DNA of 52,402 nucleotides from Mesorhizobium tamadayense (GCF_003863365.1 NZ_RQXT01000050.1:1-52402); one strand, 5' to 3'; positions 1-8,967 are shown, counted from the first letter of the stretch. Translations and numbers: made by a program. The notes: generated from the letters alone by a model not told the origin.

Positions 1-36
1 GAGCTTCGCTCCTGCTTCGCCCTAGAATGACGAGGT
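1..36. repeat. End of dispersed intergenic repeat (family D)
   Basis: The first 36 bases resemble the right-hand end of the repeat at 32679-32852: both carry a GCTTCGCTCC core followed by a CCTCAAGGAT/CCCTAGAATGACGA-like end. The element is cut by the window edge. It is non-coding and lies just downstream of the stop of the leftward gene at 79. Confidence 0.45.
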
Positions 37-78
37 TGGGGAGGCTTCAGCCAATCCCAAACGTCGTGAAATCCTGGA

Positions 79-1776
79 TCAACCCTGGCGCCCTTCCTGG
101 GCGACCTGGGTGGGCGACCTGGTCAGGCGCGGCACCACGACGAGGCGCTTGATCTTGCCTTTCTTGTAGGCGGCAAGGAAGCGGTGATAATCCTTGAAGA
201 CGAGGCAGCCGTTGGATTCGGCGCGGCCGCCGCGCAGCATGTAGGTGTGGGCGAGCAGGCCATCCCGGCCATATTTGTTCTTGCCGCTGGCCGGCGTCAG
301 CCGGATCGCCTCGACGCCGTGGAAGCGCGATTCACGCATCGACAGATTGTAGGTGTCGGGCGGCGTCGGGCCGACATTCTTGCGGTTGACGAAGCGCGGC
401 TGGTCGACCATCGAGCCGAACCCGGAATGGGCCTCAAGCCGCGAGCCGTCGGGCATGTAAACGATCTTGGCCGAGATGTCATAGACGGCGACGCCATTGC
501 CCGTCGAAGGCCGGTTGAACAGGTTCCCAAAGGCATTGCTGAGGCCGCCGCGCTCGGGCGTGTCCGGCTTGGCATAGGCGAGCATCTCGGAGGATTGCGC
601 CTTGCCGCGCTTGGTCGGCCCTGCATTGACTGGCTTCGAGCCCTGCACGCCCGGAAGCGCCTGGTCGGCGTTCCTCAGCGAGCGCTGCGTCTGCGGGCCT
701 TCCGCGGTGTCGGCAACGGGCGGCTGCGGCCTGGCCGCCTCCGATTTGGCAGCCTCCGATTTGGCACCTTGGGGCCTTGCCGATTGGGCCGCTTGCGGCT
801 TGGCAGGCTCTGGCTTCCTCGCGGCATTCTGTTCGGGCGCCTCGGTCGCGCGCTCAAGCGTGGTGCGCGGCCTCAGGCCCGGAACGGCAATGCTGTCGGG
901 CAAATCGTCCTGCGGCGGCAGCGAGGCGACCTGCACCTCGCCCTGGTTCCCGGCGGTTTGAGCCGAGGCTTCAGCATCGTCCGAGGCGCCGGCCGTCGTA
1001 TCGGGCGCGTCGCTGTTGGCAAGCGCGACCGCGGTCGGCACGTCGACCGTCTCGTCGGGCATGACATTTGCCAGCGCCAGCGCCAGTTCGGACGCACGCT
1101 GGACGTCGACCTGACTTGGGCCGAAGCGCGCCTCGACCGGGCCGCTCTCTGCCGCGACGGTCGGGGCCGTGTCGGTCTGGGCTGGGCCGGTCTGGGCCGC
1201 GCCGAAGCGGTTCGCCGCCGGCAGGCTCGCAAGCAGGAAAGGCGCGCTCTCGGCACGTCGGAAGGCATCGGCAAGTTTCTGCGGCGAAAGCCCGGCGCGC
1301 TTGATGACGCTGTCGAACCGGTCGGCGACGTCCGCAGCCGAGGCCACCACGACCCTTTCATGCGATACGCTGTCGGGAGCCGCCGGCTTCAGCCGCGCGG
1401 CCTTGCCGTCATGCACGAAGCCATCACGCGCTAAGCTGGCGGCGAGACTGAGGCAGCCGGCATCGCAGCCGTGGGTGAGCGAGCCTGTCTTGTAGGCGCC
1501 GGCCGCGGCAACGCGCGGCGCCCAGGCATTGGCAAGCTTGCCGTGCTGGTCGGCGAGCGCGATGCTGCGCGGCGCAAGCAGGCTCTGCGGCAATCCGTTG
1601 GAAGCGGCGGTGAGCGAGGTGCTCACCGAGTGAAGGCCAGCCATGGTCGCCACCGACCATAAGGCAAGCGCGGCGCCGACAGCCGGCACCACAACCCAAC
1701 GATGACCACCAGATTTCTTCGAAGTCAAACCCCTCTCAGGAGTGTCACCCCGGTTCTTCAAACGCAAAAACGCCAT
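79..1776 (-). CDS. DUF2778 (Tlde1/L,D-transpeptidase-like) envelope protein
   Basis: A 565-residue protein. A short basic N-terminus is followed by one membrane segment (about residues 28-48, VVPAVGAALALW), then a long low-complexity Pro/Ala/Glu-rich region, then a C-terminal domain with HSGFGSM, an ...AHTYMLRGG... segment and the signature SNGCLVF. The Ser-Asn-Gly-Cys motif with an upstream His is typical of DUF2778/Tlde1 domains, related to L,D-transpeptidases, so the likely site of action is periplasmic peptidoglycan. The start at 1776 is chosen over an upstream ATG (1818) because a GAGAG Shine-Dalgarno-like sequence precedes it. It stands alone, with no immunity gene or secretion genes nearby, so a housekeeping envelope role is likelier than a toxin role. 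The substrate is inferred. Confidence 0.8.
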   Translation of the reverse strand: MAFLRLKNRGDTPERGLTSKKSGGHRWVVVPAVGAALALWSVATMAGLHSVSTSLTAASNGLPQSLLAPRSIALADQHGKLANAWAPRVAAAGAYKTGSLTHGCDAGCLSLAASLARDGFVHDGKAARLKPAAPDSVSHERVVVASAADVADRFDSVIKRAGLSPQKLADAFRRAESAPFLLASLPAANRFGAAQTGPAQTDTAPTVAAESGPVEARFGPSQVDVQRASELALALANVMPDETVDVPTAVALANSDAPDTTAGASDDAEASAQTAGNQGEVQVASLPPQDDLPDSIAVPGLRPRTTLERATEAPEQNAARKPEPAKPQAAQSARPQGAKSEAAKSEAARPQPPVADTAEGPQTQRSLRNADQALPGVQGSKPVNAGPTKRGKAQSSEMLAYAKPDTPERGGLSNAFGNLFNRPSTGNGVAVYDISAKIVYMPDGSRLEAHSGFGSMVDQPRFVNRKNVGPTPPDTYNLSMRESRFHGVEAIRLTPASGKNKYGRDGLLAHTYMLRGGRAESNGCLVFKDYHRFLAAYKKGKIKRLVVVPRLTRSPTQVAQEGRQG

Positions 1777-2274
1777 ACGACCACTCTCAATCGGCATGCC
1801 GGTTTGCGGACCTGGCACCCGTCACGATCACAGTTCGCCTGGTGCCCCCTGCACCTTCACGCGTCTGTTGCCGATTGATTCAAAGGATGGACAAAGATGG
1901 TTAACCAATCCCTCCACCAGCCGCCAATCCGGCGACGGTCCATACGAAAAAGAGCCCTCCATGGTCTGCGCCACGGTAAAAATGCTCGCCTTCGCCCGCT
2001 TTTGCTGCCCGTTTTTGCCGGCCGAGTCAAGCAAAGGCGAAGGTTCTACCCCTTTCGGGCGATCGCCAGCTAAGGACGGATTGAGGTTAAAAAACGGCGG
2101 GAAGGGGCTGCGGCGCGAGGCGCGACATCGCTGCTGGATGGAAACGCGGGGCGAACTCCGGCGGCAAGAAGGAAGGTCTCGGCACCGGCCGAAAATCAAT
2201 GGCAGAGCCGTGAAGCCAAGTTCGTCGTCCGAGCTGCACTCCGCCCTGGCCTGTTCAGCCTTTGAATTGCTTAC
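1777..2274. other. Long intergenic region without a supported gene
   Basis: About 500 bases between two leftward genes. Open frames here (for example 1828-2199 on the minus strand) lack a recognisable ribosome binding site and have a composition unlike a real protein. It should hold the promoter of the DUF2778 gene, but no clear -35/-10 pair stands out. A GGTTAACC palindrome lies near 1900. Confidence 0.4.
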
Positions 2275-2331
2275 CCGCTCTAAATATTTGTTTTTATATG
2301 CAATTGCCGGGGCGGAAAGCCGCTGTGTTCA
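2275..2331. repeat. Dispersed palindromic repeat, family C, partial copy
   Basis: Contains CGCTCTAAATATTTGTTTT, then CAATTGCCGG and GGCGGAAAGCCGCT. It matches the left half of the fuller copy at 26273-26358; a third related copy lies at 45160-45231. It overlaps the stop of the next leftward gene, so it may act as a 3' end or terminator element. Confidence 0.55.
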
Positions 2332-2808
2332 GCCTGTTTCGTCCGTTCCGTCGGCGACCCCCACATGATGCCGATAGACCATTCCCCAACCCTTCCAGCC
2401 GGTGAACAGAAGGATGAGAACAACGATCAGCGACAGGACGAGGCCAACGGGCATCACCGCCGCCTCACCTTGGGCATAGCGCGTGTACCAGTTGTAAAGC
2501 TCGATCAGGACGACGATCACGTTGCCGCCGGCGTGGAGCCATACGTCGCGAAGATTGCGGATTTGAGCATCGCCCAAAATATCGGTCAGGCCGGCAAGAG
2601 CGGCAAGCGCGGCCATGATCAGACCGGCCCCCAGCAGCCAGAGCGAAGCGGTGACCCAGCCCGGATTGCCGGTCCGCCAGAAGATGAGGTCGCAAACGAA
2701 GGTCGCGACAAAGAAGGCGATCGGGAACGGTATTAGCATCGCATGGACGGGATGGCCGGCAATGCTTGCCGTGCTGTGCGGATTGTGGGGAATCGTCTGC
2801 TGGGCCAT
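2329..2808 (-). CDS. DUF2231 family membrane protein
   Basis: A 159-residue protein with four predicted membrane segments (around residues 22-42, 50-75, 85-110 and 120-145). Near the start is HNPHSTASIAGHPVHAMLI, the G-H-P-x-H motif typical of DUF2231 proteins. The family is of unknown function; the conserved His residues suggest metal or heme binding, which is inference. The start at 2808 is supported by a GGGAGG ribosome binding site eight bases upstream; the longer open frame to 2931 is rejected. A GGAAC-N18-TT motif about 90 bases upstream suggests stress-sigma control. Confidence 0.82.
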   Translation of the reverse strand: MAQQTIPHNPHSTASIAGHPVHAMLIPFPIAFFVATFVCDLIFWRTGNPGWVTASLWLLGAGLIMAALAALAGLTDILGDAQIRNLRDVWLHAGGNVIVVLIELYNWYTRYAQGEAAVMPVGLVLSLIVVLILLFTGWKGWGMVYRHHVGVADGTDETG

Positions 2809-2899
2809 GGTAATGCCTCCCGCAAGCGTGGCGAGCGCCGCCTTCAGACCACATCGGAACTCATCACGGGCTTGGCGGCAAAAAGCCGGACATGTACCG

Positions 2900-2924
2900 A
2901 ACTCCGGTTGCCCGGGAATGTTCC
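2900..2924 (-). promoter_or_regulatory. Candidate EcfG/RpoE2-type promoter for the DUF2231 gene
   Basis: On the minus strand GGAAC (2924-2920) is followed by 16 bases and AGTT (2903-2900). This fits the rhizobial general stress sigma consensus GGAAC-N18-TT. The predicted transcript leader would be about 85 bases. Only the motif is seen; activity is inferred. Confidence 0.4.
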
Positions 2925-3072
2925 ATAACACGGCGTTTGGTGCGCGGACTCGTTAACGCGCAGCAGCGACGACATAGCCGCATATGCTGGTGGCCGCCTC
3001 GGTCGAAAACGAGCCAAATCAAACAATTACGTGCTAGTCTCGCGCCTCATCGAGCAGACGGCGGGGATTGCA

Positions 3073-3885
3073 ATGTTGGAAACGGACAAGGTGTTCGCCG
3101 GCTCTGTCCCGGAAAACTACGACCGCTATATGGTGCCGTTGATTTTCGAACCGTATGCCGCCGATCTTGCACGACGAGCAGCGTCCTTTTCGCCAGGCGC
3201 CGTTTTGGAAACCGCGGCGGGCACCGGGGTTGTCACCCGCGCATTGGCGCCAAGGCTGTCCCCCGGCGCAAGCTACGTCGTGACCGACCTCAATCAGCCG
3301 ATGCTCGACCACGCCGCTTCGCGACAACGGCCCGACAGCCGCATCACATGGCGCCAGGCGGATGCCCTGGCGCTGCCGTTCGAGGATGCGGCCTTCGATC
3401 TCGTCTGCTGTCAGTTCGGCGCGATGTTCTTTCCCGACCGCTCGGCTGCCTATCGTGAGGCAAAACGCGTGCTCAAGCCCGGGGGACGGTTCCTGTTCAG
3501 CGTCTGGGATCGCATCGAGGAGAACATATTCGCCGATGACGTGACCAATGCCCTCGCGGAGATTTTTCCCAACGATCCGCCGCGCTTCCTCGCGCGCACG
3601 CCGCACGGCTACCACGATAAGGACGTCATCCGCAGCGATCTGGTGGCCGCGGGTTTCTCCGATGTGGCGATCGAGACGCGAGCCGAGCAAAGTCGTGCCT
3701 CCTCAGCGCGCATTCCTGCCGTTGCCTATTGCCAGGGAACTCTGCTGCGCAACGAAATCGAGGCCAGAGATGCGGGAAAACTGGAAGCCGCGACCGACTA
3801 CGCCACTTCGGTGATCGCAGCCAGACACGGCAGCGGCGAGGTCGCCGCCAAAATCCAGGCGCACGTGATCGTGGCTTTGGCCTAG
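3073..3885 (+). CDS. Class I SAM-dependent methyltransferase
   Basis: A 270-residue protein. Motif I is LETAAGTGVVTRAL (about residues 45-58), the acidic end of strand 2 is VTDLNQPML, and later motifs are FDLVCCQFGAMFFPD and VLKPGGRFLFSVWD; this is the Methyltransf_11/25 layout. The substrate cannot be told. The ATG at 3073 is preferred over the frame start at 3031 because a CGGGGA sequence precedes it. It converges on the FAD oxidoreductase gene with a 4-base overlap of stop codons, so it is not part of the polyketide operon, although its position next to it may be meaningful. Confidence 0.85.
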   Translation: MLETDKVFAGSVPENYDRYMVPLIFEPYAADLARRAASFSPGAVLETAAGTGVVTRALAPRLSPGASYVVTDLNQPMLDHAASRQRPDSRITWRQADALALPFEDAAFDLVCCQFGAMFFPDRSAAYREAKRVLKPGGRFLFSVWDRIEENIFADDVTNALAEIFPNDPPRFLARTPHGYHDKDVIRSDLVAAGFSDVAIETRAEQSRASSARIPAVAYCQGTLLRNEIEARDAGKLEAATDYATSVIAARHGSGEVAAKIQAHVIVALA

Positions 3886-5144
3886 AGTTCAGCGCCCGGC
3901 AGGCGTGCATCGGCCAAACGGGGGACGGGTTTCGTCTTGCCGCTGAGCCGCGCGCCCAAGGTGAGCGCCCGCGGAAAATTGCGAACGACCGCCTCCATCA
4001 AGGCGGCGCCGCCGGGGCCAAGGGCCAGCCGGGCGATGGCCTCGGCAGCATGAACCCGCGTCGAGAACAATCTCCGCCAGGCCGCTTCGTAGCGTCTGCC
4101 GGCCGCCTCGCGTCCCGCCTGCCCGCTTGCCGCCTCGCCGAGTTCATGCGCCAGAAGCCAGCCGGACTGAAGCGCCATCGATATGCCCTCGGCGATGATC
4201 GGATGCGACTCGCCAGCGGCATTGCCGACGCGGAAGATGTCCGCTTCGTAGCCGGTGCGGATGCCGGGCCGGATCGGCCCGGCCGCAAGCCACGGACCGT
4301 GGAGGCGGGCTTCCGCCAGAGCGTCGCGCGCGCCCCGGCATGTCGCCATGATATGATGTTCGACGGCTTCGGCCGCCGGGACATGGCGGGCGCGCTCGCG
4401 GGCAAGGCTGCCGCGCAGCCGGGCGAGCACATCGCGCCTTATGCAGCAGGAGATCGACATGCGGCCATGGTCGGCGAGCACCATGCCGCCATAGCCGCCG
4501 GGAAAGGTCAGCAGCGGCATCAGGTCGGGCGGCAGCCACGATCCGGTGTAATGCGCCTTGAAGCCGAGCAGGTCCGAGGGGCGGCTTTTCTTCTCGAGCT
4601 GGCTTGGCAGCGGCCCCGGCTCCCACGAACCGTGCGCGGCGACGATCGCCGGCGCCCGCAGGACCGTCGCCTCGTCGCTCGAACTGCCGCCTTTGGCCTG
4701 GATCCGCACCGCCTGGCAATCGCCGTCGCGCTCGACGGCGACGGCGCGGCAGGGCTGGAAGACTTCAGCGCCGGCCGAGCGGGCCGCGTCGAGCAGAAGC
4801 GTGTCCAGTATGTCGCGGCCGAGCGCCCGGCCGAAGCCGTCTCCTGCCGCGGATCCGGATCGTGCGCCAGGCATCGGCGCCTCGATGCTGGAGTCACCGG
4901 AAAACAGGCCGACCCGGCGGATTTCGGGACCGGCCTCGGCCCGCCAGGCATCGCCGATCCCGAGCCGGTCGAGGAGCGCGAGGTTACTTGCGGAGATGTA
5001 TTCGCCGCAGACTTTTCTGCGCGGAAACGCGCTCTTCTCCACGATCGCGACGGCCCATCCGCGCCGGGCAAGCGCCAGCGCCGCCGACGCACCCGCCGGG
5101 CCGGCGCCGATGACGATCGCGTCGTGGGTGGATGGCCGCCTCAT
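3882..5144 (-). CDS. FAD-dependent oxidoreductase, geranylgeranyl reductase/hydroxylase type
   Basis: A 420-residue flavoprotein. The N-terminal Rossmann motif IVIGAGPAGASAALALARRG (about residues 11-30) is followed by VEKSAFPRRKVCGEYIS, the R-x-x-x-CGE signature of the geranylgeranyl reductase/tryptophan halogenase-like group. A later motif, IFRVGNAAGESHPIIAEGI, fits the second FAD-binding segment (GD-like box). It is the third gene of the leftward polyketide operon; its ATG overlaps the stop of the methyltransferase (ATGA), so translation is coupled. It probably oxidises or hydroxylates the polyketide product. The exact reaction is not visible. Confidence 0.85.
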   Translation of the reverse strand: MRRPSTHDAIVIGAGPAGASAALALARRGWAVAIVEKSAFPRRKVCGEYISASNLALLDRLGIGDAWRAEAGPEIRRVGLFSGDSSIEAPMPGARSGSAAGDGFGRALGRDILDTLLLDAARSAGAEVFQPCRAVAVERDGDCQAVRIQAKGGSSSDEATVLRAPAIVAAHGSWEPGPLPSQLEKKSRPSDLLGFKAHYTGSWLPPDLMPLLTFPGGYGGMVLADHGRMSISCCIRRDVLARLRGSLARERARHVPAAEAVEHHIMATCRGARDALAEARLHGPWLAAGPIRPGIRTGYEADIFRVGNAAGESHPIIAEGISMALQSGWLLAHELGEAASGQAGREAAGRRYEAAWRRLFSTRVHAAEAIARLALGPGGAALMEAVVRNFPRALTLGARLSGKTKPVPRLADARLPGAEL

Positions 5145-5863
5145 GGCGCGTCCTCCGCCGGCATCCGTGCCGCGCCAACGAAGACATGGGAGAAAGGACC
5201 GGCGCGCCGCTCCTCAAGCGGCCTGCCGCCGGCGGCGCTCCAGAGGTCGGAAAGCTCGCTGCCGCGGAAGCCGGCGCGCACGCTTTCCACCGCGTCATGC
5301 CGGGTGACGTCGTTGACGCCGATTGCCGGCAGAAACCGGGCGGCGGCGAGCGCGAAGCCCGTCCTCAGCGGTTCAGTCGCCACGAGCAACGGGGCCTTGC
5401 GCCGCAAAAGCGAAAACAGGCGCAGCAACCCGGCGTCGTCGAAATGATGCAGGAACAGGTTGACCGTGATCGCGTCGAAGGGCCTGCCATCCGCCCTCTC
5501 CGCCCAGTCGAATACGTCGGCGGTGACGGTTTCGACCGCCCATCCCAGCGCGGCGAAATCCGCCGTGAGCTTTGGCGTGACGAGATCGACGCGATCGAGC
5601 ATCGTCAGTTCCACCTCGCGCCAGTCTCTTGCCATGCGCCGCGCCACCTTCAGCATGAAGGTGCCGTCGCCGGCGCCGATCTCCAGGATGCGACCGGGCG
5701 GCCTCGGCAAAAACCTCCGCAACAGCGAGGCCATGATCGGCGCCTGGAACATCAGCGCGTTGATGCGGGCGAGATCGCGGCGCGAGCGCAGCGCCCGCGG
5801 ATCGTCGGCGGCCAGCCCATCCAGGATTTCCGGAACGAGGCTGCGGCGGGCGAGCGCGGTCAT
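5141..5863 (-). CDS. Class I SAM-dependent methyltransferase in type III PKS operon
   Basis: A 240-residue protein. Motif I is ILEIGAGDGTFMLKVARR (about residues 59-76), followed by a strand ending TMLDRVDLV, then AITVNLFLHHFDD. It shares four bases with the genes on both sides (ATGA overlaps at 5860-5863 and 5141-5144), so the three genes form a tightly coupled operon. The likely role is O- or C-methylation of the polyketide product, inferred from position; similar three-gene sets (type III PKS, methyltransferase, flavoprotein) make methylated phenolic lipids or quinones in other bacteria. Confidence 0.85.
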   Translation of the reverse strand: MTALARRSLVPEILDGLAADDPRALRSRRDLARINALMFQAPIMASLLRRFLPRPPGRILEIGAGDGTFMLKVARRMARDWREVELTMLDRVDLVTPKLTADFAALGWAVETVTADVFDWAERADGRPFDAITVNLFLHHFDDAGLLRLFSLLRRKAPLLVATEPLRTGFALAAARFLPAIGVNDVTRHDAVESVRAGFRGSELSDLWSAAGGRPLEERRAGPFSHVFVGAARMPAEDAP

Positions 5864-6927
5864 GAGACGGTCCTGAACAGCATGGTCTCGGCCGTCAGCC
5901 CGGGTCCGAACGACATGCCGCAGCCAAGCTGTCCGTCCGGCGCCTTCAGCATCTTCTCCAGCACGAACATGACGGTCGGCGACGACATGTTGCCGTATCG
6001 GCGCAGCACCTCGCGCGACGGCTCGAGCGCAGCGGGCGCGAGGTTCAGCGCCCTCTCGACGGCGTCGAGAATGGTGCGTCCGCCGGGATGCACGGCCCAG
6101 AGGTCGATCGCCTCCGGCGACCGGCCGCCCAGGATGTCGTCCCGGTGGCTCCGCAACGCCTGCTGGACCGCGGCCGGCACCTGGCCGGAAAGGACCATTT
6201 CGAAGCCATGGTCGTGGATATCCCAGGTCATCAGCTCCCGCTGCTCATCCGCGACGGTGCAGCGGAAGCTATCGAGCTCGATGCCGGGCGGCTCGGCGGT
6301 GACGAGCGTCGCCGCGCAGCCATCGCCCCAAAGGCAGAAGGACAAAAGCTTCTCGAGCTCGGTGGTTTCCCTCAGATGCAGGGTGCATATCTCGATGTTG
6401 ACCAGCAGAACCCTGGCCTGCGGGTCGGAGCGGACGATGTGGCGGGCAAGCTTGAGGGCGTTGACCGCCGCGTAGCAGCCCATGAACCCGATCATCGTGC
6501 GCTCGATACCGTCAGGCAGACCGCAGCGCCGAACCAGGTCGAGGTCGATGCCCGGCGCGGAAAAGCCGGTGCAGGAGGTGACGACGAGATGGGTGACCCG
6601 CGACGCATCGTCGCCAAGGTGCAGTCCGTCAACGGCCTTCTGAGCCAGGACGGGCGCGGCTTCGCTGAACATCGCCATTCTCGCGGCCGTTCCCGGGAAC
6701 GCGCCGCGCCTGAAGGTTCCGGCCAGGTCGGCCGACGGCCCTTCGGGGTCGAGAGCGGGCGCAAAGCAGGAGAAGCGGTGCTCGATGCCGGCGAGGCCGG
6801 CCATGCGCTCGAACAGCCGGCGGCGATCGTCGGCGAGCATCGAGGCTGCGTAGCGCAGGTAGAACTGATGGACTTCGTGCTCCGGAACCGCTGTCGCGAT
6901 CCGGTTGATATAGGCTTTGGCGGTCAT
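5860..6927 (-). CDS. Type III polyketide synthase (chalcone synthase-like)
   Basis: A 355-residue thiolase-fold enzyme. The catalytic triad can be placed: Cys151 in MIGFMGCYAAVNAL, His280 in LWAVHPGGRTILD, and Asn313 in RRYGNMSSPTVMF. C-terminal GCGMSFGPGLTAETM matches the GPG loop of chalcone synthase relatives. The family condenses malonyl-CoA onto an acyl-CoA starter in the cytoplasm. Products in bacterial relatives include alkylresorcinols and alkylpyrones; which one is made here cannot be read from sequence. Start supported by a CAGGAGA ribosome binding site. It leads a leftward operon with a methyltransferase and an FAD oxidoreductase. Confidence 0.93.
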   Translation of the reverse strand: MTAKAYINRIATAVPEHEVHQFYLRYAASMLADDRRRLFERMAGLAGIEHRFSCFAPALDPEGPSADLAGTFRRGAFPGTAARMAMFSEAAPVLAQKAVDGLHLGDDASRVTHLVVTSCTGFSAPGIDLDLVRRCGLPDGIERTMIGFMGCYAAVNALKLARHIVRSDPQARVLLVNIEICTLHLRETTELEKLLSFCLWGDGCAATLVTAEPPGIELDSFRCTVADEQRELMTWDIHDHGFEMVLSGQVPAAVQQALRSHRDDILGGRSPEAIDLWAVHPGGRTILDAVERALNLAPAALEPSREVLRRYGNMSSPTVMFVLEKMLKAPDGQLGCGMSFGPGLTAETMLFRTVS

Positions 6928-7071
6928 GTTCTGTCTCCTGGGCGTCGGGCACGGTGCAACCGTGGCGCTGCTGTCGGAGGGGTTTGCTTATCGGCGACGG
7001 GTGCCTGGCTTTGAGCGTTGCCTATTCGATAAACGTTTCGGAAAACTGGTTTCGTCCCGAGACATGGCCAG

Positions 7072-8967
7072 TCAGCCGACATCAATGACCACCATCAGCC
7101 CGCCGCCGCCCTTCTCCTCGACATTGTTGTTCGTGGTGTGATGCGGGATGTGGCAGTGGATCAGCCACTTGCCGGGGCGCTGCGCCTTCCAGACGACGTC
7201 ATAGCGCTGACCCGGCCCGACGTTGATCGTATCGGCAAGAAAGCGGGCAGCGGCCGGAATCGCCTCGCCGTCACGGGCGACGACCTCGAACGGCCCACCA
7301 TGGATGTGCATCGGATGGATGAAGCCGTTGTTGGTGCCGATGAACCGCACCTTCAGGGTCTCGCCGACCTTCATGCGGATCGTCTCCGTCGAGGGATAGG
7401 CCTTGCCGTTGATGGTGAAGAAGTTCGGCATGCCGCCGTCCATCGGCATCGAAGGATAGGTCAGGCCCTCGCGCACCAGCCATTCCTGCAGCTCGATGAC
7501 AGAGTCATGGTCGGCGGCGACCTCGTCGGCCGAATTGGCGGGGTCGATGATCAGCGCGCCGTAGAGGCCGAGCGCCTGGGTGCGGTCCGGTTTGGCGTGC
7601 GGATGGTAGAAATAGGTGCCGTGCTGAGTGGCGGTGAACTCGTAGGAATAGGTCTGCCCGGGCTCGATCGGGGCCTGGGTGATCTCGGCCGGCCCGTCCA
7701 TCTGATTGGGCAGGATCAGGCCGTGCCAGTGCACGGTGGTTTCTTCGGGCAGCGCGTTGGTGACATTGATGCGCACCCGGTCGCCTTGGCGGATATGGAT
7801 GCGCGGCCCCGGTATCTGGCCGTTATAGGCATAGCCGTCAACCGTCACGTCCGGCAGGATCTGCCAGCGGACCGCCGACGGCCTCAGCTCGAACACCTTG
7901 ACCCCGTTCTCCATGCGGAACGGCAAATCCCGGCCGCCTTTGGCGGCGAGGTCGTATGAGGCGGTCACCAGGCGCGGATCTGCCGCCGCCATGTCGCGCA
8001 TGGTGTCGGCCGGCGTGTCGCGGTCCATGATCATGCCTTGCGGCATGATCACCCCGCCGACGTCGCGGGCCGAAAGTCTCAGGTTCAGCCAGTTCGCCGG
8101 AGCCGCCATGCCAATGCCGAGCGCAATCAGCGACACCACGCCGAGCGCCGCGATCTGCGGCGTTGTCGCGTCCGACCGCATCTGGTGGCCGCCACTGCCT
8201 TTGCGGGAGGCCATATCGTGGCCGTGCTCGCGATGGCCATGACCACTGGCGTCGGCCTGCTGCATTTGCATCTGCGCGTGCTGCCTCTTGGCCCCCGGCA
8301 ACGCCCGCTCCGTCATCAGGCCATGCTTCAGGCCACGCGCGACCAGCCAGACATTGGCGGGATAGGCAAGCGCGAAGCCGGCGATGACGCCGAGCGACAT
8401 CACGCCCCAGAACAGCAGCTCGGTCGGCTCCATGGCGCGCATGTCGCGGCCCATCATCAGGAAGCTCATGACCGGAGCCATGCTTGCCATCATGAAGTTC
8501 ATGGAGATGAATTCGGGCAGGAAGCTCCTGCGCACATTTTCCCCATAGCTGCCGCCCATCATCGATTTCATGAACATCGACTGGAAGATGAACAGGCCGA
8601 AGGCGAAGCCGGCCAGATATTCGACGATCAGATCGAGCCACATCGGCAGGCCGAGCGTGGCGGTGACGACGGCCGCAAGGATGATGCCGGTGGCATCGCC
8701 GGCGACGCAGTGGATGGTAGAGCCGACGCCCTGCTTCCAGAGCGGACTGGTGAAGGCCTCGTGCTCGCCGGGGCGCGGCTCCTTGTCGGCGAGCACATAA
8801 AGCAGCAGGCCGAGCGGGCCCATATAGAGCGTCACCAGGATGAAGCCCCATTTCATCACTACCGGCTCGGGATTGTTGCGGTACTGGTCGAAGCCGACAT
8901 AGAGGGTCGAGGCCGCGGCCAGCGCGAACCAGGCAACAAGGAAATAGTCGATCGGTTGGATGAGCAT
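7072..8967 (-). CDS. DUF4396 membrane domain fused to multicopper oxidase
   Basis: A 631-residue two-part protein. Residues 1-220 hold about six membrane segments (YFLVAWFALAAASTLYVGF, GFILVTLYMGPLGLLLYVLA and others) ending in a DUF4396-like ...AYPANVWLVARGLKHG motif. A His/Met-rich cytoplasmic or periplasmic linker (HAQMQMQQ, HGHREHGHDM) and one more membrane helix lead to a multicopper oxidase domain. Its copper motifs are HWHGL, YHPHA, HPMHIHG and HCHIPHH. The domain is expected in the periplasm, tethered to the inner membrane. Start at 8967 follows an AGGGATC sequence; the longer frame to 9096 would run into the opposite promoter. It diverges from the CueR-controlled oxidase gene, suggesting a copper detoxification role. 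Confidence 0.88.
   Translation of the reverse strand: MLIQPIDYFLVAWFALAAASTLYVGFDQYRNNPEPVVMKWGFILVTLYMGPLGLLLYVLADKEPRPGEHEAFTSPLWKQGVGSTIHCVAGDATGIILAAVVTATLGLPMWLDLIVEYLAGFAFGLFIFQSMFMKSMMGGSYGENVRRSFLPEFISMNFMMASMAPVMSFLMMGRDMRAMEPTELLFWGVMSLGVIAGFALAYPANVWLVARGLKHGLMTERALPGAKRQHAQMQMQQADASGHGHREHGHDMASRKGSGGHQMRSDATTPQIAALGVVSLIALGIGMAAPANWLNLRLSARDVGGVIMPQGMIMDRDTPADTMRDMAAADPRLVTASYDLAAKGGRDLPFRMENGVKVFELRPSAVRWQILPDVTVDGYAYNGQIPGPRIHIRQGDRVRINVTNALPEETTVHWHGLILPNQMDGPAEITQAPIEPGQTYSYEFTATQHGTYFYHPHAKPDRTQALGLYGALIIDPANSADEVAADHDSVIELQEWLVREGLTYPSMPMDGGMPNFFTINGKAYPSTETIRMKVGETLKVRFIGTNNGFIHPMHIHGGPFEVVARDGEAIPAAARFLADTINVGPGQRYDVVWKAQRPGKWLIHCHIPHHTTNNNVEEKGGGGLMVVIDVG

Noticed and set aside
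1742..2368. 208-codon plus-strand frame in the second intergenic region
   Set aside because: It runs across a family C repeat and the end of the DUF2231 gene, with no start signal and no natural protein pattern.
3729..5447. A 572-codon plus-strand frame
   Set aside because: It overlaps the FAD oxidoreductase and methyltransferase on the other strand and has no start signal or natural composition.
6928..7071. GGGAC-N18-CGTT as an EcfG promoter for the polyketide operon
   Set aside because: The -35 box has a mismatch and the spacing is one or two bases too long; other copies in the window fit much better.
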